Part shown: positions 7,807-17,531 of the stretch, in pieces
How the letters are laid out: every line of letters begins with the position of its first letter
Numbering within the stretch: the stretch's first letter is position 1
Source: Bryobacterales bacterium F-183
GTDB taxonomy: Bacteria > Acidobacteriota > Terriglobia > Bryobacterales > Bryobacteraceae
Length of the DNA: 64,000 bases
Assembly (NCBI GenBank): GCA_016865505.2
Contig: AP025252.1
Span: 5,292,137 to 5,356,136 of the forward strand
Direction of reading: 5' to 3'
Made by a program: the position numbers and the translations under genes
Notes under the pieces: model-generated
What the model saw: only the letters and a program-made list of their open reading frames with translations
Told to the model about the DNA's origin: nothing
Database searches by the model: none

Positions 7807-8928
7807 TTAGTAGCTCACCCGCACGGACCCCGGCCGCGTCACCCAAAAGTTGGGCGATGCCGTAGTCCCGCCAGTGGCCTGCCGTAAGTCTGGCTGATTT
7901 GCCTGAATCCGCACGAACTTGCCCTGGTACTGCTGGCCCTCGTACATCTCCACCGTGCGAACTTTGCCCGTCAACCGAATCGATCCGATGCTCGACACCG
8001 GCATGCTGGGCACGTTATCCCCCGCGCCATAGCACCGCGACATGCCCTGAAAGTTCGGTTCGTTGAAGAAGCACACACCGTCGATCAAAGTCGGGGCGTT
8101 GGTATTGCGCGGCGGGATGTTCAGCAGTTTGCCTTCGGCTACGGTCGTCTCGTACTTCTGCCCGTCGTACTGATACACCACCTGCAGCGTCTTGTCCGCG
8201 CCACGTGCCGGATCGACGCCCATGGTGGCGTTGCCCACCGTGATATCCAGGCGATTCTCCTGTACCAGCCCCGCCAGCGTACCCGTAACATTCGCCAGCT
8301 TGCCCGGCGCGCCCCAATGCGCGCTCAAGATGTACAGGCCTTTCAGCGGAACCGCAGCGTCCGGCAACCGCAGCAACGCGTTCTCATCCACGCGCGCTTC
8401 CATGCGGCGGCCCTGATACTCATAGATCACCCGCAATTCCTTGACGACGGCCGGCGCCGGATCTTTGCCGCCGAGTGCCTGATTGGTGATCTGCAGGTCC
8501 AGCCGGTTGCCGCTGATCTTGCTCTGCAGCAGGCTGGTTACGTCAATCGTACGGCGACCCTGCCCGTACGCCGCCGCGACAATTCGCAGTTCGTTGGACC
8601 CCGATACCGGAACCGCAGCAGTAGGCGTACCGATCGTCACCGTATCGCCATCGCGCCACTCGCCTCGTTGAAAGCGCCCGTTCAGCAAAAAGTACACGCG
8701 CAACACGCGAGGTCCGCCGCTGAGGGGCGCCCCGAATGTACCGGCCGCAACGGGAATCGTCACATTCGCGGCAGAGCCTTGCAAACTCTGTACGCGCGAG
8801 GTGACGTCGGCAAACCGGTCCGGCGTGCCGTAATACGCGGATACGATTTCCAGAGTGGGTGCGGAAGGCTGCGCCTGCACTACAAGGGCGGCACTGAGCA
8901 GCAGCAAAGAAAGGGCAGGGATGCGCAT
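7807..8928 (-). CDS. Secreted protein: three DUF3395-like repeats plus beta/gamma-crystallin-like domain
   Basis: A 373-residue protein with a signal peptide (RIPALSLLLLSAALVVQAQ). Three imperfect repeats follow, each opening like LEIVSAYYGTPDRFADVT (about residues 26, 113 and 200) and containing a VLRVYFLLNG or LQVVYQYDGQ strand. They resemble the DUF3395 domain found at the C-terminus of DNAJC11-type proteins. Residues about 285-350 (VCFFNEPNFQGMSRCYGAGD, IRLTGKVRTVEMYEGQQYQG) match a beta/gamma-crystallin Greek-key domain, often calcium-binding. The combination suggests an extracytoplasmic structural or binding protein; no enzyme motif is seen. The sulfatase gene lies upstream on the same strand with a 38-bp gap. 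Confidence 0.7.
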   Translation of the reverse strand: MRIPALSLLLLSAALVVQAQPSAPTLEIVSAYYGTPDRFADVTSRVQSLQGSAANVTIPVAAGTFGAPLSGGPRVLRVYFLLNGRFQRGEWRDGDTVTIGTPTAAVPVSGSNELRIVAAAYGQGRRTIDVTSLLQSKISGNRLDLQITNQALGGKDPAPAVVKELRVIYEYQGRRMEARVDENALLRLPDAAVPLKGLYILSAHWGAPGKLANVTGTLAGLVQENRLDITVGNATMGVDPARGADKTLQVVYQYDGQKYETTVAEGKLLNIPPRNTNAPTLIDGVCFFNEPNFQGMSRCYGAGDNVPSMPVSSIGSIRLTGKVRTVEMYEGQQYQGKFVRIQANQPDLRQATGGTTASPNFWVTRPGSVRVSY

Positions 8929-8966
8929 CGTGAATCTTAATTCATTATGCGCAACCCGGCGGTACT

Positions 8967-10475
8967 TCAGATCTTCTTCTTCGGGGTATTTGCCGCCGGC
9001 GGAGGCTGTTCAAACTCGCGAGGGAACTCCGCCGCCTTACTGCGATCCGCATCGCGACGCCCATTTACCCCGCCACGATCGCGCTGCAGCGGGATGTTCA
9101 TGCCGTTGGTCTGCTCCAGGATGTCGAACAAACGCTCGCGCATCGCACGAATCGTATCCTGATGCTGCGGGCTGTAAATCAGGTTGCGGCTTTCGAGCGG
9201 ATCTTCCTGCAGGTCGTACAGTTCATCGATGTCCCAAATACCTTGGTAACGGATAAATTTGTACCGGCCACCACGTAGCGCATGCATCGTCGGCGTCTGC
9301 GGAAAGTTGCGCTCCCAGTAGTATTCGTACAGCAGTTCCTTGCGCCAGTCCGCCACCGTACGTCCCTGCGCCAGCGGCAGCCAGCTTTGCCCGTCTAGCC
9401 CCTTGGGACCTGCAGCACCGGTCGCCGCAAGCACCGTCGGCATGATGTCCAGGTTCGCCACCACTTCCTTCACCACACGCCCGCCGTTGAACAACTCGGG
9501 ACACCGCGCCAGCATCGGCACACGCATGGACTCTTCATACGCCATGCGCTTGTCGATCAACCCGTGTTCGCCAAACGCAAAGCCGTTGTCGCCCATGTAA
9601 ATCACAAGCGTGGACTCCAGTTCGCCGCGCTCCTTCAGCTCATCGAGCACCGCACCGACGCTTTCATCCACCGCCAGCAAGGTCTCCGCGTACGCCTTGT
9701 AGTACTCCTCAATGTCGAGCTTCGAATGATACGGATACTCAACGCCGTGCCACGAGTTCCGCTGGTTCTGCACCCACATCGGCCGATGCTGCGCCATCTC
9801 GCCGGTCGCGGCCATGGTGGGCGGATAAACAAACTTCTTGTCCTTGAACCTGCCCTTATGCCGCTCGGCCGGAATGAACTCCGAATGCACCGCCTTGTGC
9901 GACAAGTACATGAAGTACGGCTGATCCTTAGGCAACGTACGCAGCCAATCCAAAGCGTACGTGGTGAGCTCATCGGTGATGTAGCCCTTTTGCGGAACCT
10001 TCTTGCCGTTGACGTTCAGCCCATTCGGATTCGGCAGATAGGTACCCTGGCCGCGAAAGCTCACCCACTGGTCAAAGCCCGGCTTCGGCTCATCGGTCTC
10101 CGCACCCATGTGCCACTTGCCGAAGAACCCGGTCTTGTACCCGGCCTTCTGCAGATGCGCGGGAAAGAACGTCGTACCCGCGGGAATCGGCGTGTTGTTG
10201 TCCACAATGCGATGCTTGTGCGCGTACGTCCCGGTCAGGATCGATGCCCGGCTCGGACTGCACAACGCAGTAGTGACAAACGCGTTCTTGAAGTGCACGC
10301 CTTCGCGCGCCATGCGATCCAGTTGCGGCGTTTCCAGCCACTCCTGCCCCTTCAAAAAGCCCATTGCATCGTAGCGATGATCATCGGTGAGGATGAAAAT
10401 GACGTTGCGCTTTTTCGGTCGTGGCTGGGCAAGCGCAGCTCCAGCGGCGGTGGCCAACAGTGCCCGTCGAGTCAT
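8967..10475 (-). CDS. Secreted sulfatase (formylglycine type)
   Basis: A 502-residue type I sulfatase. Residues 1-20 (TRRALLATAAGAALAQ) are a twin-Arg-like export signal. The metal-binding pair DD in FILTDDHR (residues 31-32) and the modification motif CSPSRASILTG, with Cys72 to be converted to formylglycine, are intact. GFFGKWHMG and VIYMGDNGFAFGEHG supply further active-site residues. It probably removes sulfate from an organic sulfate ester or polysaccharide outside the cytoplasm. The start at 10475 (GGAG about 10 bp upstream) lies 4 bp from the asnS stop; an alternative ATG at 10493 overlaps asnS. The C-terminus has a low-complexity Pro/Lys tail. Confidence 0.92.
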   Translation of the reverse strand: MTRRALLATAAGAALAQPRPKKRNVIFILTDDHRYDAMGFLKGQEWLETPQLDRMAREGVHFKNAFVTTALCSPSRASILTGTYAHKHRIVDNNTPIPAGTTFFPAHLQKAGYKTGFFGKWHMGAETDEPKPGFDQWVSFRGQGTYLPNPNGLNVNGKKVPQKGYITDELTTYALDWLRTLPKDQPYFMYLSHKAVHSEFIPAERHKGRFKDKKFVYPPTMAATGEMAQHRPMWVQNQRNSWHGVEYPYHSKLDIEEYYKAYAETLLAVDESVGAVLDELKERGELESTLVIYMGDNGFAFGEHGLIDKRMAYEESMRVPMLARCPELFNGGRVVKEVVANLDIMPTVLAATGAAGPKGLDGQSWLPLAQGRTVADWRKELLYEYYWERNFPQTPTMHALRGGRYKFIRYQGIWDIDELYDLQEDPLESRNLIYSPQHQDTIRAMRERLFDILEQTNGMNIPLQRDRGGVNGRRDADRSKAAEFPREFEQPPPAANTPKKKI

Positions 10476-10479
10476 CGGA

Positions 10480-11877
10480 TTAGAACTCCGCATTCCCAGG
10501 CGTACGCGGGAATGGAATCACATCGCGGATGTTGGTCATCCCGGTAACGTACATCAGGATGCGCTCAAAACCAAGCCCAAAACCCGCATGCGGCGCGCCG
10601 CCAAACTTACGAAGCTCCAGGTACCACTTGTACGCATCAGGACTCGTACCGTGGATGCGGCACTGCTCCTCCACCTTGCGAACCAGCACGTCGTAGCGCT
10701 CTTCGCGCTGGCTGCCACCCACGATCTCGCCAATGCGCGGCGCCAGGATGTCCATCGCGCGAACGGTCTTGCCGTCCTCGTTCTCGCGCATGTAAAACGC
10801 CTTGATCTCTTTTGGATAATCCGTCACCACCACCGGCTTTTTGAAGACATCCTCGCAGAGATAACGCTCATGCTCGCTCTGCAGATCGGACCCCCACTCG
10901 ACGGCGTACTCCCACTTCTTGCCGGACTTCACGATGCGCTCCACCGCTTCGGTGTACGTCACATGCTGGAACTCATTGCTCGCCACGTTGTCCAAAGTCT
11001 TGAGCAGCTCTTTGTCGTAAAACTGCTGGAAGAATTCGAGGTCGCGGCGGCATTCCTTCACCACAGCCGTGATGATGTACTTCAGAAACTCCTCGGCCAG
11101 CTTGCGATTGCCTTCTAGGTCGCAAAACGCCATCTCGGGCTCAATCATCCAGAACTCCGCCAGATGCCGCGCCGTATTCGAATTCTCCGCGCGGAACGTC
11201 GGCCCGAACGTGTACACATTGCTGTACGACAGCGCGAACACTTCCGCCTGCAACTGTCCGCTCACCGTCAAATGTGCCCGTTTTCCGAAGAAATCCTGGC
11301 TGTAATCGATCTCGCCGCCCTTCATCTTTTCCAAAGGCAGGGTCGTCACCTGGAACATATTGCCAGCGCCTTCAGCGTCGGACGTGGTGATGATCGGCGA
11401 GTGTACGTACAAGAAACCGCGCTCTTGAAAGAAACGATGCACGGCGTACGCCATCGTATTGCGGACACGAAACACGGCGCCGAGCGTGTTGGTACGCGTA
11501 CGGAAGTGTGCGATCTCCCGCAGGTACTCGAGCGACACGCGCTTCTTCTGCAGATAGTATTCTTCCGGGTTCGCGGCGCCCAGTAACTCCAGGGATTCAA
11601 CATCCAGGTCGATCCGTTGCCCCTTGCCGCCGGACTCCACAATCGTCCCCGAGGCCTGCAAACACGCGCCCGTGGTGATCTTGGCCAGGATCTCATCGCT
11701 GATGTTGGCGTTCTTCTTCACCACCAGTTGCAACTCGTCAAAGCACGAACCATCGTTCAATTTGACGAAGTAATGCGCGGGGAACTCGGTCTTGGTCTTC
11801 ACCCAACCGTGCGCCGTGACTTTCTCGCCGATGGGTTTGTCTAGGATGTCGCGGATGTAGCCGCCGGGTTGGATCAC
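10480..11877 (-). CDS. asnS: Asparaginyl-tRNA synthetase
   Basis: A 465-residue class IIb synthetase that charges tRNA-Asn. The N-terminal OB-fold anticodon domain covers about residues 1-105 ([21 protein letters not shown]). Class II motif 2 appears as [20 protein letters not shown] and motif 3 as [22 protein letters not shown] near the C-terminus. Length matches bacterial AsnRS. It is followed closely by the sulfatase gene on the same strand and is divergent from the ceramidase-like gene, with 14 bp between start codons. Confidence 0.97.
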   Translation of the reverse strand: MIQPGGYIRDILDKPIGEKVTAHGWVKTKTEFPAHYFVKLNDGSCFDELQLVVKKNANISDEILAKITTGACLQASGTIVESGGKGQRIDLDVESLELLGAANPEEYYLQKKRVSLEYLREIAHFRTRTNTLGAVFRVRNTMAYAVHRFFQERGFLYVHSPIITTSDAEGAGNMFQVTTLPLEKMKGGEIDYSQDFFGKRAHLTVSGQLQAEVFALSYSNVYTFGPTFRAENSNTARHLAEFWMIEPEMAFCDLEGNRKLAEEFLKYIITAVVKECRRDLEFFQQFYDKELLKTLDNVASNEFQHVTYTEAVERIVKSGKKWEYAVEWGSDLQSEHERYLCEDVFKKPVVVTDYPKEIKAFYMRENEDGKTVRAMDILAPRIGEIVGGSQREERYDVLVRKVEEQCRIHGTSPDAYKWYLELRKFGGAPHAGFGLGFERILMYVTGMTNIRDVIPFPRTPGNAEF

Positions 11878-11891
11878 GTTACTATTTTGGC

Positions 11892-13184
11892 TTGTTTATC
11901 GTCGCTTCTCTACTCCTGCTGTCCGCGGACCTCGTTCGCGTCGCTCCCTTCCGTGCCGACGCCACGCCGGACATGGGCGAACCGCTCATCTGGACCACGC
12001 CCGTCACCAAGGTTCTGGACCCCCTCTACGCCAAAGGCATCATCCTGGAATCGAAGGGCAAGCGCTACGTGATGTGCAGCATGGATTGGTGCGGCGTCTC
12101 CGGCGCGACTCATCGCATGTTGACCGAAGCGCTAGCCAAAGGCGCCAACACCAAGCCCGAGTACGTAGAACTGCACACCCTGCATCAACATTCCGCGCCG
12201 TACATCGATGGGGACGCCTACGCGCTGATGCGCAAGCTTCTGCCCAAGCCTCCGCTGCTCATGTCGGACGCGTACCTCGCCAAGCTTGCCGGCAACCTCA
12301 CCAAAGCCGCGCAAACAGCCACCTATCACGACATCGATCAAGTAGGCCTCGGCGAAGCGAAGGTGGAAAAGGTCGCCTCCGCACGGCGTTTGAAAGTGGA
12401 TGGCAAGCTCGTCATCCGCTTCAGCACCAGCGGCAAAGATCCCAAAATGGCCGCGTTACCGGAAGAGCCCATCGACCCGATGCTCCGTACCCTCACCTTT
12501 GCCTCCAAAGGCAAGCCCGTCGCGCGCATGCACTACTACGCCACCCATCCGCAGACCTTCTGCTGCGACGGCCGTGTCTCCGGCGACATGATCAACGCCG
12601 CCCGCGAAGGCTTTGAGAAAGAGGACGGCGGCACACTGCAGGTCAACTTCGACGGCGCTGGCGGCAACGTCACCGTCGGCAAGTACAACGACGGGTCAGA
12701 CGCTGCACGTGAAGCTCTCGCCCAGCGCCTGCAGCAAGGCATCCGCGATGCTGTCAAGGCCACCAAGTGGACCTCGCCCGGTGACATCGAGTGGCGAGCG
12801 GAGAATGTAAAACTGCCTCCCCGCCCCGACCTTGCGGATCACAAAGCGATCCTCGCCAACCCCGCTAAGCGCACCGACATCGAAATCTACCGCGCCGCGA
12901 TCTCCGTCGTCTTTGCCGAACGCAAACGCCCGCTGACCTTGACCACACTCCGCATCGGCGACATCCGCATCCTGCACATGCCCGGCGAGGCTCTGCTCGA
13001 ATATCAAGCCTTTGCCCGCAGTCTCAAGCCCAACGTCCTGGTAGCCGCCTATGGCGACCTGCAAAGCGGTTACCTCTGCCCCGACATCGCCTATCAGGAA
13101 GGCGGCTACGAACCCAGCGCCTCCAACGCCGGACCCGGCACCGAAGCGATCCTCAAAGCCGCGATCCGCAAGCTTTTGCGTTAG
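11892..13184 (+). CDS. Neutral/alkaline ceramidase-like secreted protein
   Basis: A 430-residue protein resembling the N-terminal catalytic domain of neutral/alkaline non-lysosomal ceramidase. It has an HTLHQHSAP cluster (His95, His98, His100) and the [19 protein letters not shown] segment, both consistent with a zinc site, plus a late [17 protein letters not shown] strand typical of the family. The start is a TTG at 11892 that gives a short signal peptide ([19 protein letters not shown]); the next in-frame ATG would cut into the domain. It is shorter than true ceramidases (about 650 residues), so the substrate may differ. It sits 15 bp upstream of the BMC shell gene. Confidence 0.7.
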   Translation: MFIVASLLLLSADLVRVAPFRADATPDMGEPLIWTTPVTKVLDPLYAKGIILESKGKRYVMCSMDWCGVSGATHRMLTEALAKGANTKPEYVELHTLHQHSAPYIDGDAYALMRKLLPKPPLLMSDAYLAKLAGNLTKAAQTATYHDIDQVGLGEAKVEKVASARRLKVDGKLVIRFSTSGKDPKMAALPEEPIDPMLRTLTFASKGKPVARMHYYATHPQTFCCDGRVSGDMINAAREGFEKEDGGTLQVNFDGAGGNVTVGKYNDGSDAAREALAQRLQQGIRDAVKATKWTSPGDIEWRAENVKLPPRPDLADHKAILANPAKRTDIEIYRAAISVVFAERKRPLTLTTLRIGDIRILHMPGEALLEYQAFARSLKPNVLVAAYGDLQSGYLCPDIAYQEGGYEPSASNAGPGTEAILKAAIRKLLR

Positions 13185-13199
13185 AGTAAGAAGACGATT

Positions 13200-13469
13200 A
13201 TGCAAGCCCTGGGAATGGTGGAAACCAAAGGATTAACTTCTGCGATCGAGGCCGCTGACGCCATGGTGAAAACCGCCAACGTCACGCTCGAAGGCAAGGA
13301 GTTCATCGGGGCCGGCTACGTCCTCGTCACCGTTCGTGGCGACGTCGGCGCCGTCAAAGCCGCCACCGATGCAGGCGCTGCCGCTGCGCGCCGCGTGGGC
13401 GAACTCATCTCGGTTCACGTCATCCCCGCCCCCGCGAGCGACGTCGAAACCGTCCTTCCCAAGAAATAA
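13200..13469 (+). CDS. Bacterial microcompartment shell protein, hexameric BMC-H
   Basis: An 89-residue single-domain BMC-H protein of the EutM/PduA/CcmK family. The family pattern is complete: [26 protein letters not shown], then [35 protein letters not shown] split by the central pore loop (IGAG, about residues 37-40), and the end VHVIPAP. Such proteins form flat hexamers that tile the polyhedral shell of metabolosomes or carboxysomes. The aldehyde dehydrogenase gene begins 3 bp after its stop, so both are surely cotranscribed. No pentameric vertex (BMC-P) or trimeric (BMC-T) shell gene is visible anywhere in the window. Confidence 0.95.
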   Translation: MQALGMVETKGLTSAIEAADAMVKTANVTLEGKEFIGAGYVLVTVRGDVGAVKAATDAGAAAARRVGELISVHVIPAPASDVETVLPKK

Positions 13470-13472
13470 CGG

Positions 13473-15236
13473 ATGCGTCTGGTGGACAAGGACCTGCAAT
13501 CCATTCAGGAGGTCCGCGCCAAGGTCGAAGAGGCCTACTTGGCTTGGGGCAAGTACCGTAACTTCACCCAGGCGCAAGTGGATGCCATTGTCGAAGCCAT
13601 GGCCGCTGCCGCACGCCAGCACGCGGCACGCCTGGGCGAACTCGCGGCTTCGGAAACCGGGTACGGCAACGCCAAGGACAAGTACGCCAAGAACATGCTC
13701 GCGGCGGACATCCTGCCTCGTGCGATTCGCGGCATGAAGACCATCGGCGTCCTGCGCGAACTCGAAGACCAGCAGGTGACGGAGATCGCCACGCCCATGG
13801 GCGTTGTAGCGGCGATCCTGCCAACAACAAACCCGACCTCCACCGCGATCTACAAGACCATCATCGCGCTCAAGGCCGGCAACGCGATCGTCATCAGTCC
13901 GCATCCCCGGGCGCAGCAATCCACGTGCGAAACCGTCGCCGTACTCGCGGAAGCCGCCGCCAAAGCGGGCGCGCCCGAAGGCATCATCCAATGCGTGGGG
14001 GAACCCACCATGGAATCCACCAACGAACTGATGCGCCACAAGCGTACCGGCGTGATCCTTTCGACAGGCGGTTCCGGCATCGTACGAGCGGCATACTCCA
14101 GCGGCAAGCCAGCCTTTGGCGTAGGTCCCGGCAATGTACCCGTGCTGCTTGAAGCCTCGGCATCTGTTGCGACCTGCGTAGCGGGCGTGGTCGCCGGCAA
14201 GACCTTCGACTACGGCACCATCTGCTCGTCCGAACAAACCATCGTGGCGGAAAAGCCCCGTCGCGACGAGATCCTCGCCGAACTCCGCAAGCGCAACGCG
14301 TACCTCTGCGATGCCGCACAAGCCCAGGCGTTGGCCAAGGTACTGCTCACGCCGCAGTTCACCGTCACAGCCGACTGCGTAGGTCAACCCGCGCACAAGA
14401 TCGCCACCAAGGCAGGCTTCAGCGTCCCCGAAAACACCACCGTACTCGTCGCGGAAATTGCAGGCGTCGGCAAGCAGCACCCGTTATCGGCGGAAAAACT
14501 GTCGCCCGTCTTGACCCTGCTTTTTGTCGACAACTGGGAAGAACAGTTGAAGTCTTGCGAAGCGATCCTGCGCTTTGGCGGCCTCGGCCACACCTGCGCG
14601 ATCTATTCGAATGACGACGTGAAGACGCGTGAGTACGCCATGCGCATGCCTGCCTACCGCGTGCTGGTGAACACGCCCACACCGCAAGGTGCGACGGGCA
14701 TCACCACTAACGTCTTCCCCGCCATGACCCTCGGCTGCGGCGCCGTCGCCGGCAACATCACCAGCGACAACATCAGCCCGCTGCACCTCATCAACATCAA
14801 GCGCCTTGCGCGCAAGGTGCGGGATGCAGATAATGCCTTTACGACAAGTAGCGGTGGAAAGGACACAGTGATCGACCGGCAGCAGATCGTCAACGCGGTA
14901 GAGCGTTTTCTGGCAAGCAAGATCCAGCAGCAGCAACAGCAGCCAACAGCCAAGCTAACCGTCGAACAACTTGTGGATCAGGCGATCGCGCAGCGGCAGC
15001 CGATTCAGAAGCCCGCCGCCGTGGTCGCGACACCAGTACCAGCACCAGCGCCGCCGGCTCCTCCGCCACCACCCCCAGTACCCGCGCCAACCATCGTCGA
15101 CTTCGTCTGTGAGGACGACGTACGCCGCGCCATCGTCAAAGACCAGAAGATCTTCATCGGCCCCAAAACCATCGTCACCCCCGCGGCGCGCGACCTCGCC
15201 TCGCAACGCGACATACTTGTGCTGGCCAAGCGCTAG
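13473..15236 (+). CDS. Acylating (CoA) aldehyde dehydrogenase, BMC-associated, with C-terminal extension
   Basis: A 587-residue protein whose first about 450 residues match EutE/PduP-type CoA-acylating aldehyde dehydrogenases. They have the DYGTICSSEQ motif with catalytic Cys251, the LPTTNPTSTAIYK segment, and GVGPGNVPV. These enzymes convert aldehyde + CoA + NAD to acyl-CoA inside microcompartments. The roughly 120-residue tail is unusual. A Gln run (485-490) precedes a short amphipathic helix LTVEQLVDQAIAQR (495-508) that looks like an encapsulation peptide. Then comes a Pro/Ala linker (about 514-539), then a 45-residue module ending VTPAARDLASQRDILVLA, reminiscent of the terminal LTPxAR segment in EutT-like proteins. 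It is coupled to the BMC-H gene. Confidence 0.92.
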   Translation: MRLVDKDLQSIQEVRAKVEEAYLAWGKYRNFTQAQVDAIVEAMAAAARQHAARLGELAASETGYGNAKDKYAKNMLAADILPRAIRGMKTIGVLRELEDQQVTEIATPMGVVAAILPTTNPTSTAIYKTIIALKAGNAIVISPHPRAQQSTCETVAVLAEAAAKAGAPEGIIQCVGEPTMESTNELMRHKRTGVILSTGGSGIVRAAYSSGKPAFGVGPGNVPVLLEASASVATCVAGVVAGKTFDYGTICSSEQTIVAEKPRRDEILAELRKRNAYLCDAAQAQALAKVLLTPQFTVTADCVGQPAHKIATKAGFSVPENTTVLVAEIAGVGKQHPLSAEKLSPVLTLLFVDNWEEQLKSCEAILRFGGLGHTCAIYSNDDVKTREYAMRMPAYRVLVNTPTPQGATGITTNVFPAMTLGCGAVAGNITSDNISPLHLINIKRLARKVRDADNAFTTSSGGKDTVIDRQQIVNAVERFLASKIQQQQQQPTAKLTVEQLVDQAIAQRQPIQKPAAVVATPVPAPAPPAPPPPPPVPAPTIVDFVCEDDVRRAIVKDQKIFIGPKTIVTPAARDLASQRDILVLAKR

Positions 15237-15251
15237 CGCCAGGAAACGGAC

Positions 15252-15758
15252 ATGTTCGAAAATCTCGACCGGCTCAAAAAAGAAATAGAGACCTACCTCA
15301 GCGACAACAGCTTCATCATCTTTCGCGGCCAAACCCGCACTCTCGATGAAGCCCAAATCGTGTATTGGGACACCGAGCATTACCCCAACTACCTCGATTT
15401 CATTCGCACCGCCGAAGCCGCGGGCATTCGCTTTGTCGTGATGCAAACCGAGATTTTCGACGAAGAAACCATTGCCGAACTCGAAAGCGGACTCGAAGGT
15501 CTGGACATGCCGCGCGACGAACGCCGCAAGTTCGCCAAGCGCATCGAAAAGTTCGGCGCCTACACCGGCATGGTGTCCAGCATCGAGCTATCGTACGTCT
15601 TCGACCATCAGATCTATCTCTACTCCGCGCAAGCCCTCTGGTATCACGACTACGAAGACCTCTACGAAGAGCTGATGCTCTCCGGCACCGACCTCGACGA
15701 TGGTGACGACCCCGACAATAGCGGCGGCTCCATGGGCGGCTATTTCTCCAAGAACTAA
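15252..15758 (+). CDS. Unknown protein downstream of the BMC unit
   Basis: A 168-residue soluble protein that I do not recognise. It starts MFENLDRLKKEIETYLSDN, has aromatic-rich strands (QIVYWDTEHYPNYLDFI, SYVFDHQIYLYSAQALWYHDYEDLY), and ends in an acidic Asp/Gly-rich tail (DLDDGDDPDNSGGSMGG) that is likely disordered. A plausible start lies at 15252, 15 bp after the aldehyde dehydrogenase stop, and its stop codon abuts the recJ ATG. Its role in the microcompartment or in recJ-related repair is unknown. Confidence 0.75.
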   Translation: MFENLDRLKKEIETYLSDNSFIIFRGQTRTLDEAQIVYWDTEHYPNYLDFIRTAEAAGIRFVVMQTEIFDEETIAELESGLEGLDMPRDERRKFAKRIEKFGAYTGMVSSIELSYVFDHQIYLYSAQALWYHDYEDLYEELMLSGTDLDDGDDPDNSGGSMGGYFSKN

Positions 15759-17519
15759 ATGACGCCAACCGTCCAAAGGACGCGCTATCGCGTAGCACCG
15801 CGCTGGAACTTCCAGCAGTACGACAAGCGCGTCCTCGAAGACTTTGCCCGTGTCCTCGGCGTAGGTCTACCTGCCGCTCGCGTACTGTGGAATCGCGGCT
15901 TTCGTGAACCCTCGCAAGCCCGCAACTTCCTCACGCCGACCTTGGAACTCCTGCACGATCCCTTCCTGCTGCTAGGCATGAATCGCGCCGTCGCCCGCTT
16001 GCTACAAGCGCTCGAACGTAAAGAAAAGATCCTCGTCTACGGCGATTACGACGTCGACGGCACCAGCTCCGTCGTGATCCTCAAGAAGGCGCTGGACCTG
16101 GCAGGCGGGGACGTCGAATTCAAGGTCCCACATCGTCTTCGCGAAGGCTACGGCATGCGTCCAGAGGCTCTGGAAGAGGCCGCTGCACGGGGCATCACAC
16201 TCGTCATCAGCGTCGACACGGGCATCCGCGCGGCAGACGTGGTACGCGCCGCAACCGTACTCGGCGTGGACATGATCATCACCGATCATCACCTGCCCGA
16301 TGAGGACATCCCGCCTGCTGTCGCAGTCCTCAACCCGAACCAGGTCAACTGTCCGTACCCCGAGAAAAACCTCTGCGGCGCAGGCGTGACGTTCAAGCTC
16401 ATCCAGGCTCTGCTATCGAAGTTGCAGTGGCCGGAAGCGAAGTCCCGCAAGTTGATGGAGTCGTTCTTGAAGATCGTCGCCATCGCCACCGTCGCCGATG
16501 TCGTACCGCTTACCGGCGAGAATCGCGCCATCGTCAAGCTCGGCTTGAGCGGTCTCGACTACGTCAAAAATCCGGGCCTCCGCGCGCTGCTCGATGTCGC
16601 CGGATTCAATGAAGGCAAGGCTCCCAGCGCCGGCCAGGTGGCTTTCCGCGTAGCCCCGCGCATTAACGCCGCAGGACGTATGGCTAACGCCACGGACGTC
16701 ATCGACATGTTCCTCACCGACGATCCCGCCCGTGCGCGCGACCTCGCGGCTCAATTGCATGACCTCAACGCCGAGCGTCAGCAAACCGAGCAGGACATCG
16801 TGCAGGAAGTCTTGATGCTCTGCGATGAGATGCAGATCTCGGACGAGCACTTCGCCCTGGTCTTCAGCAAAGCAGGCTGGCATCGCGGCGTCATCGGCAT
16901 CGTCGCCAGCCGCATCGTCGAACGTTACCATCGCCCGGTCTTCATCCTCGGCGAAGAGGACGGCAAGGCTCAAGGTTCCGGCCGCAGCATCCGCCCCTTT
17001 CACCTGCTCAACGCGCTGGAATCCATGCCCGAACTCTTTGAAAAGTTCGGTGGACACAAGCAAGCGGCAGGCGTCACGATGCCCGCCGATCAGGTGGAAG
17101 AGTTCCGCAAGCGCCTCAACGCCTACGCCGCCAACTGTCTCACCCCCGACGACCTCCGCCCGGTGCTGGAAATCGACGCGGTGCTCAGTCTCAAGGAAAT
17201 CGACGATGCTGCCGTAGCCGATGTCTTTCAGATCGCGCCTTTCGGCTTTGGCAACCCCTGCCCGATCTTTGCCGCACAGAATGTCGAAGTCATCGCGCCG
17301 CCGCAGATCGTCAAAGATCGCCACATGCGCATCCGCGTCCGGCAGGACAACCGCTTCTTAAGCATCATGGGCTGGAACATGGCGGACTGCGCAAACACCG
17401 TACAGCAAGGCTCGCTCGTCGACGTGGCCTTCACCCTCGAAGACGACGAATTCTCCGCCAGCCGCGGCTATTCGCCCTGGCAGGCCATTCTCAAAGACGT
17501 CAAGTCATCAGTACAATAA
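15759..17519 (+). CDS. recJ: Single-stranded-DNA-specific exonuclease RecJ
   Basis: A 586-residue RecJ, the 5'-3' ssDNA exonuclease of recombinational and mismatch repair. The DHH phosphoesterase motifs are present: LVYGDYDVDGTSS, VISVDTG, TDHHLPDED and IATVADVVPLTGENR. The DHHA1 domain follows with FGGHKQAAGVTM, and an OB-fold region lies near the C-terminus (FGFGNPCPIF). Length is normal. The ATG directly follows the stop of the upstream gene. Confidence 0.95.
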   Translation: MTPTVQRTRYRVAPRWNFQQYDKRVLEDFARVLGVGLPAARVLWNRGFREPSQARNFLTPTLELLHDPFLLLGMNRAVARLLQALERKEKILVYGDYDVDGTSSVVILKKALDLAGGDVEFKVPHRLREGYGMRPEALEEAAARGITLVISVDTGIRAADVVRAATVLGVDMIITDHHLPDEDIPPAVAVLNPNQVNCPYPEKNLCGAGVTFKLIQALLSKLQWPEAKSRKLMESFLKIVAIATVADVVPLTGENRAIVKLGLSGLDYVKNPGLRALLDVAGFNEGKAPSAGQVAFRVAPRINAAGRMANATDVIDMFLTDDPARARDLAAQLHDLNAERQQTEQDIVQEVLMLCDEMQISDEHFALVFSKAGWHRGVIGIVASRIVERYHRPVFILGEEDGKAQGSGRSIRPFHLLNALESMPELFEKFGGHKQAAGVTMPADQVEEFRKRLNAYAANCLTPDDLRPVLEIDAVLSLKEIDDAAVADVFQIAPFGFGNPCPIFAAQNVEVIAPPQIVKDRHMRIRVRQDNRFLSIMGWNMADCANTVQQGSLVDVAFTLEDDEFSASRGYSPWQAILKDVKSSVQ

Positions 17520-17531
17520 ACCGTTACACAA

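Noticed and set aside
9564-10547. Plus-strand frame opposite the sulfatase
   Set aside because: Leu/Arg/His-rich antisense text; the minus-strand sulfatase has all catalytic motifs.
13233-14480. 415-codon minus-strand frame under the BMC unit
   Set aside because: Gly/Arg/Asp-rich text without motifs; the plus strand BMC-H and dehydrogenase are unambiguous.
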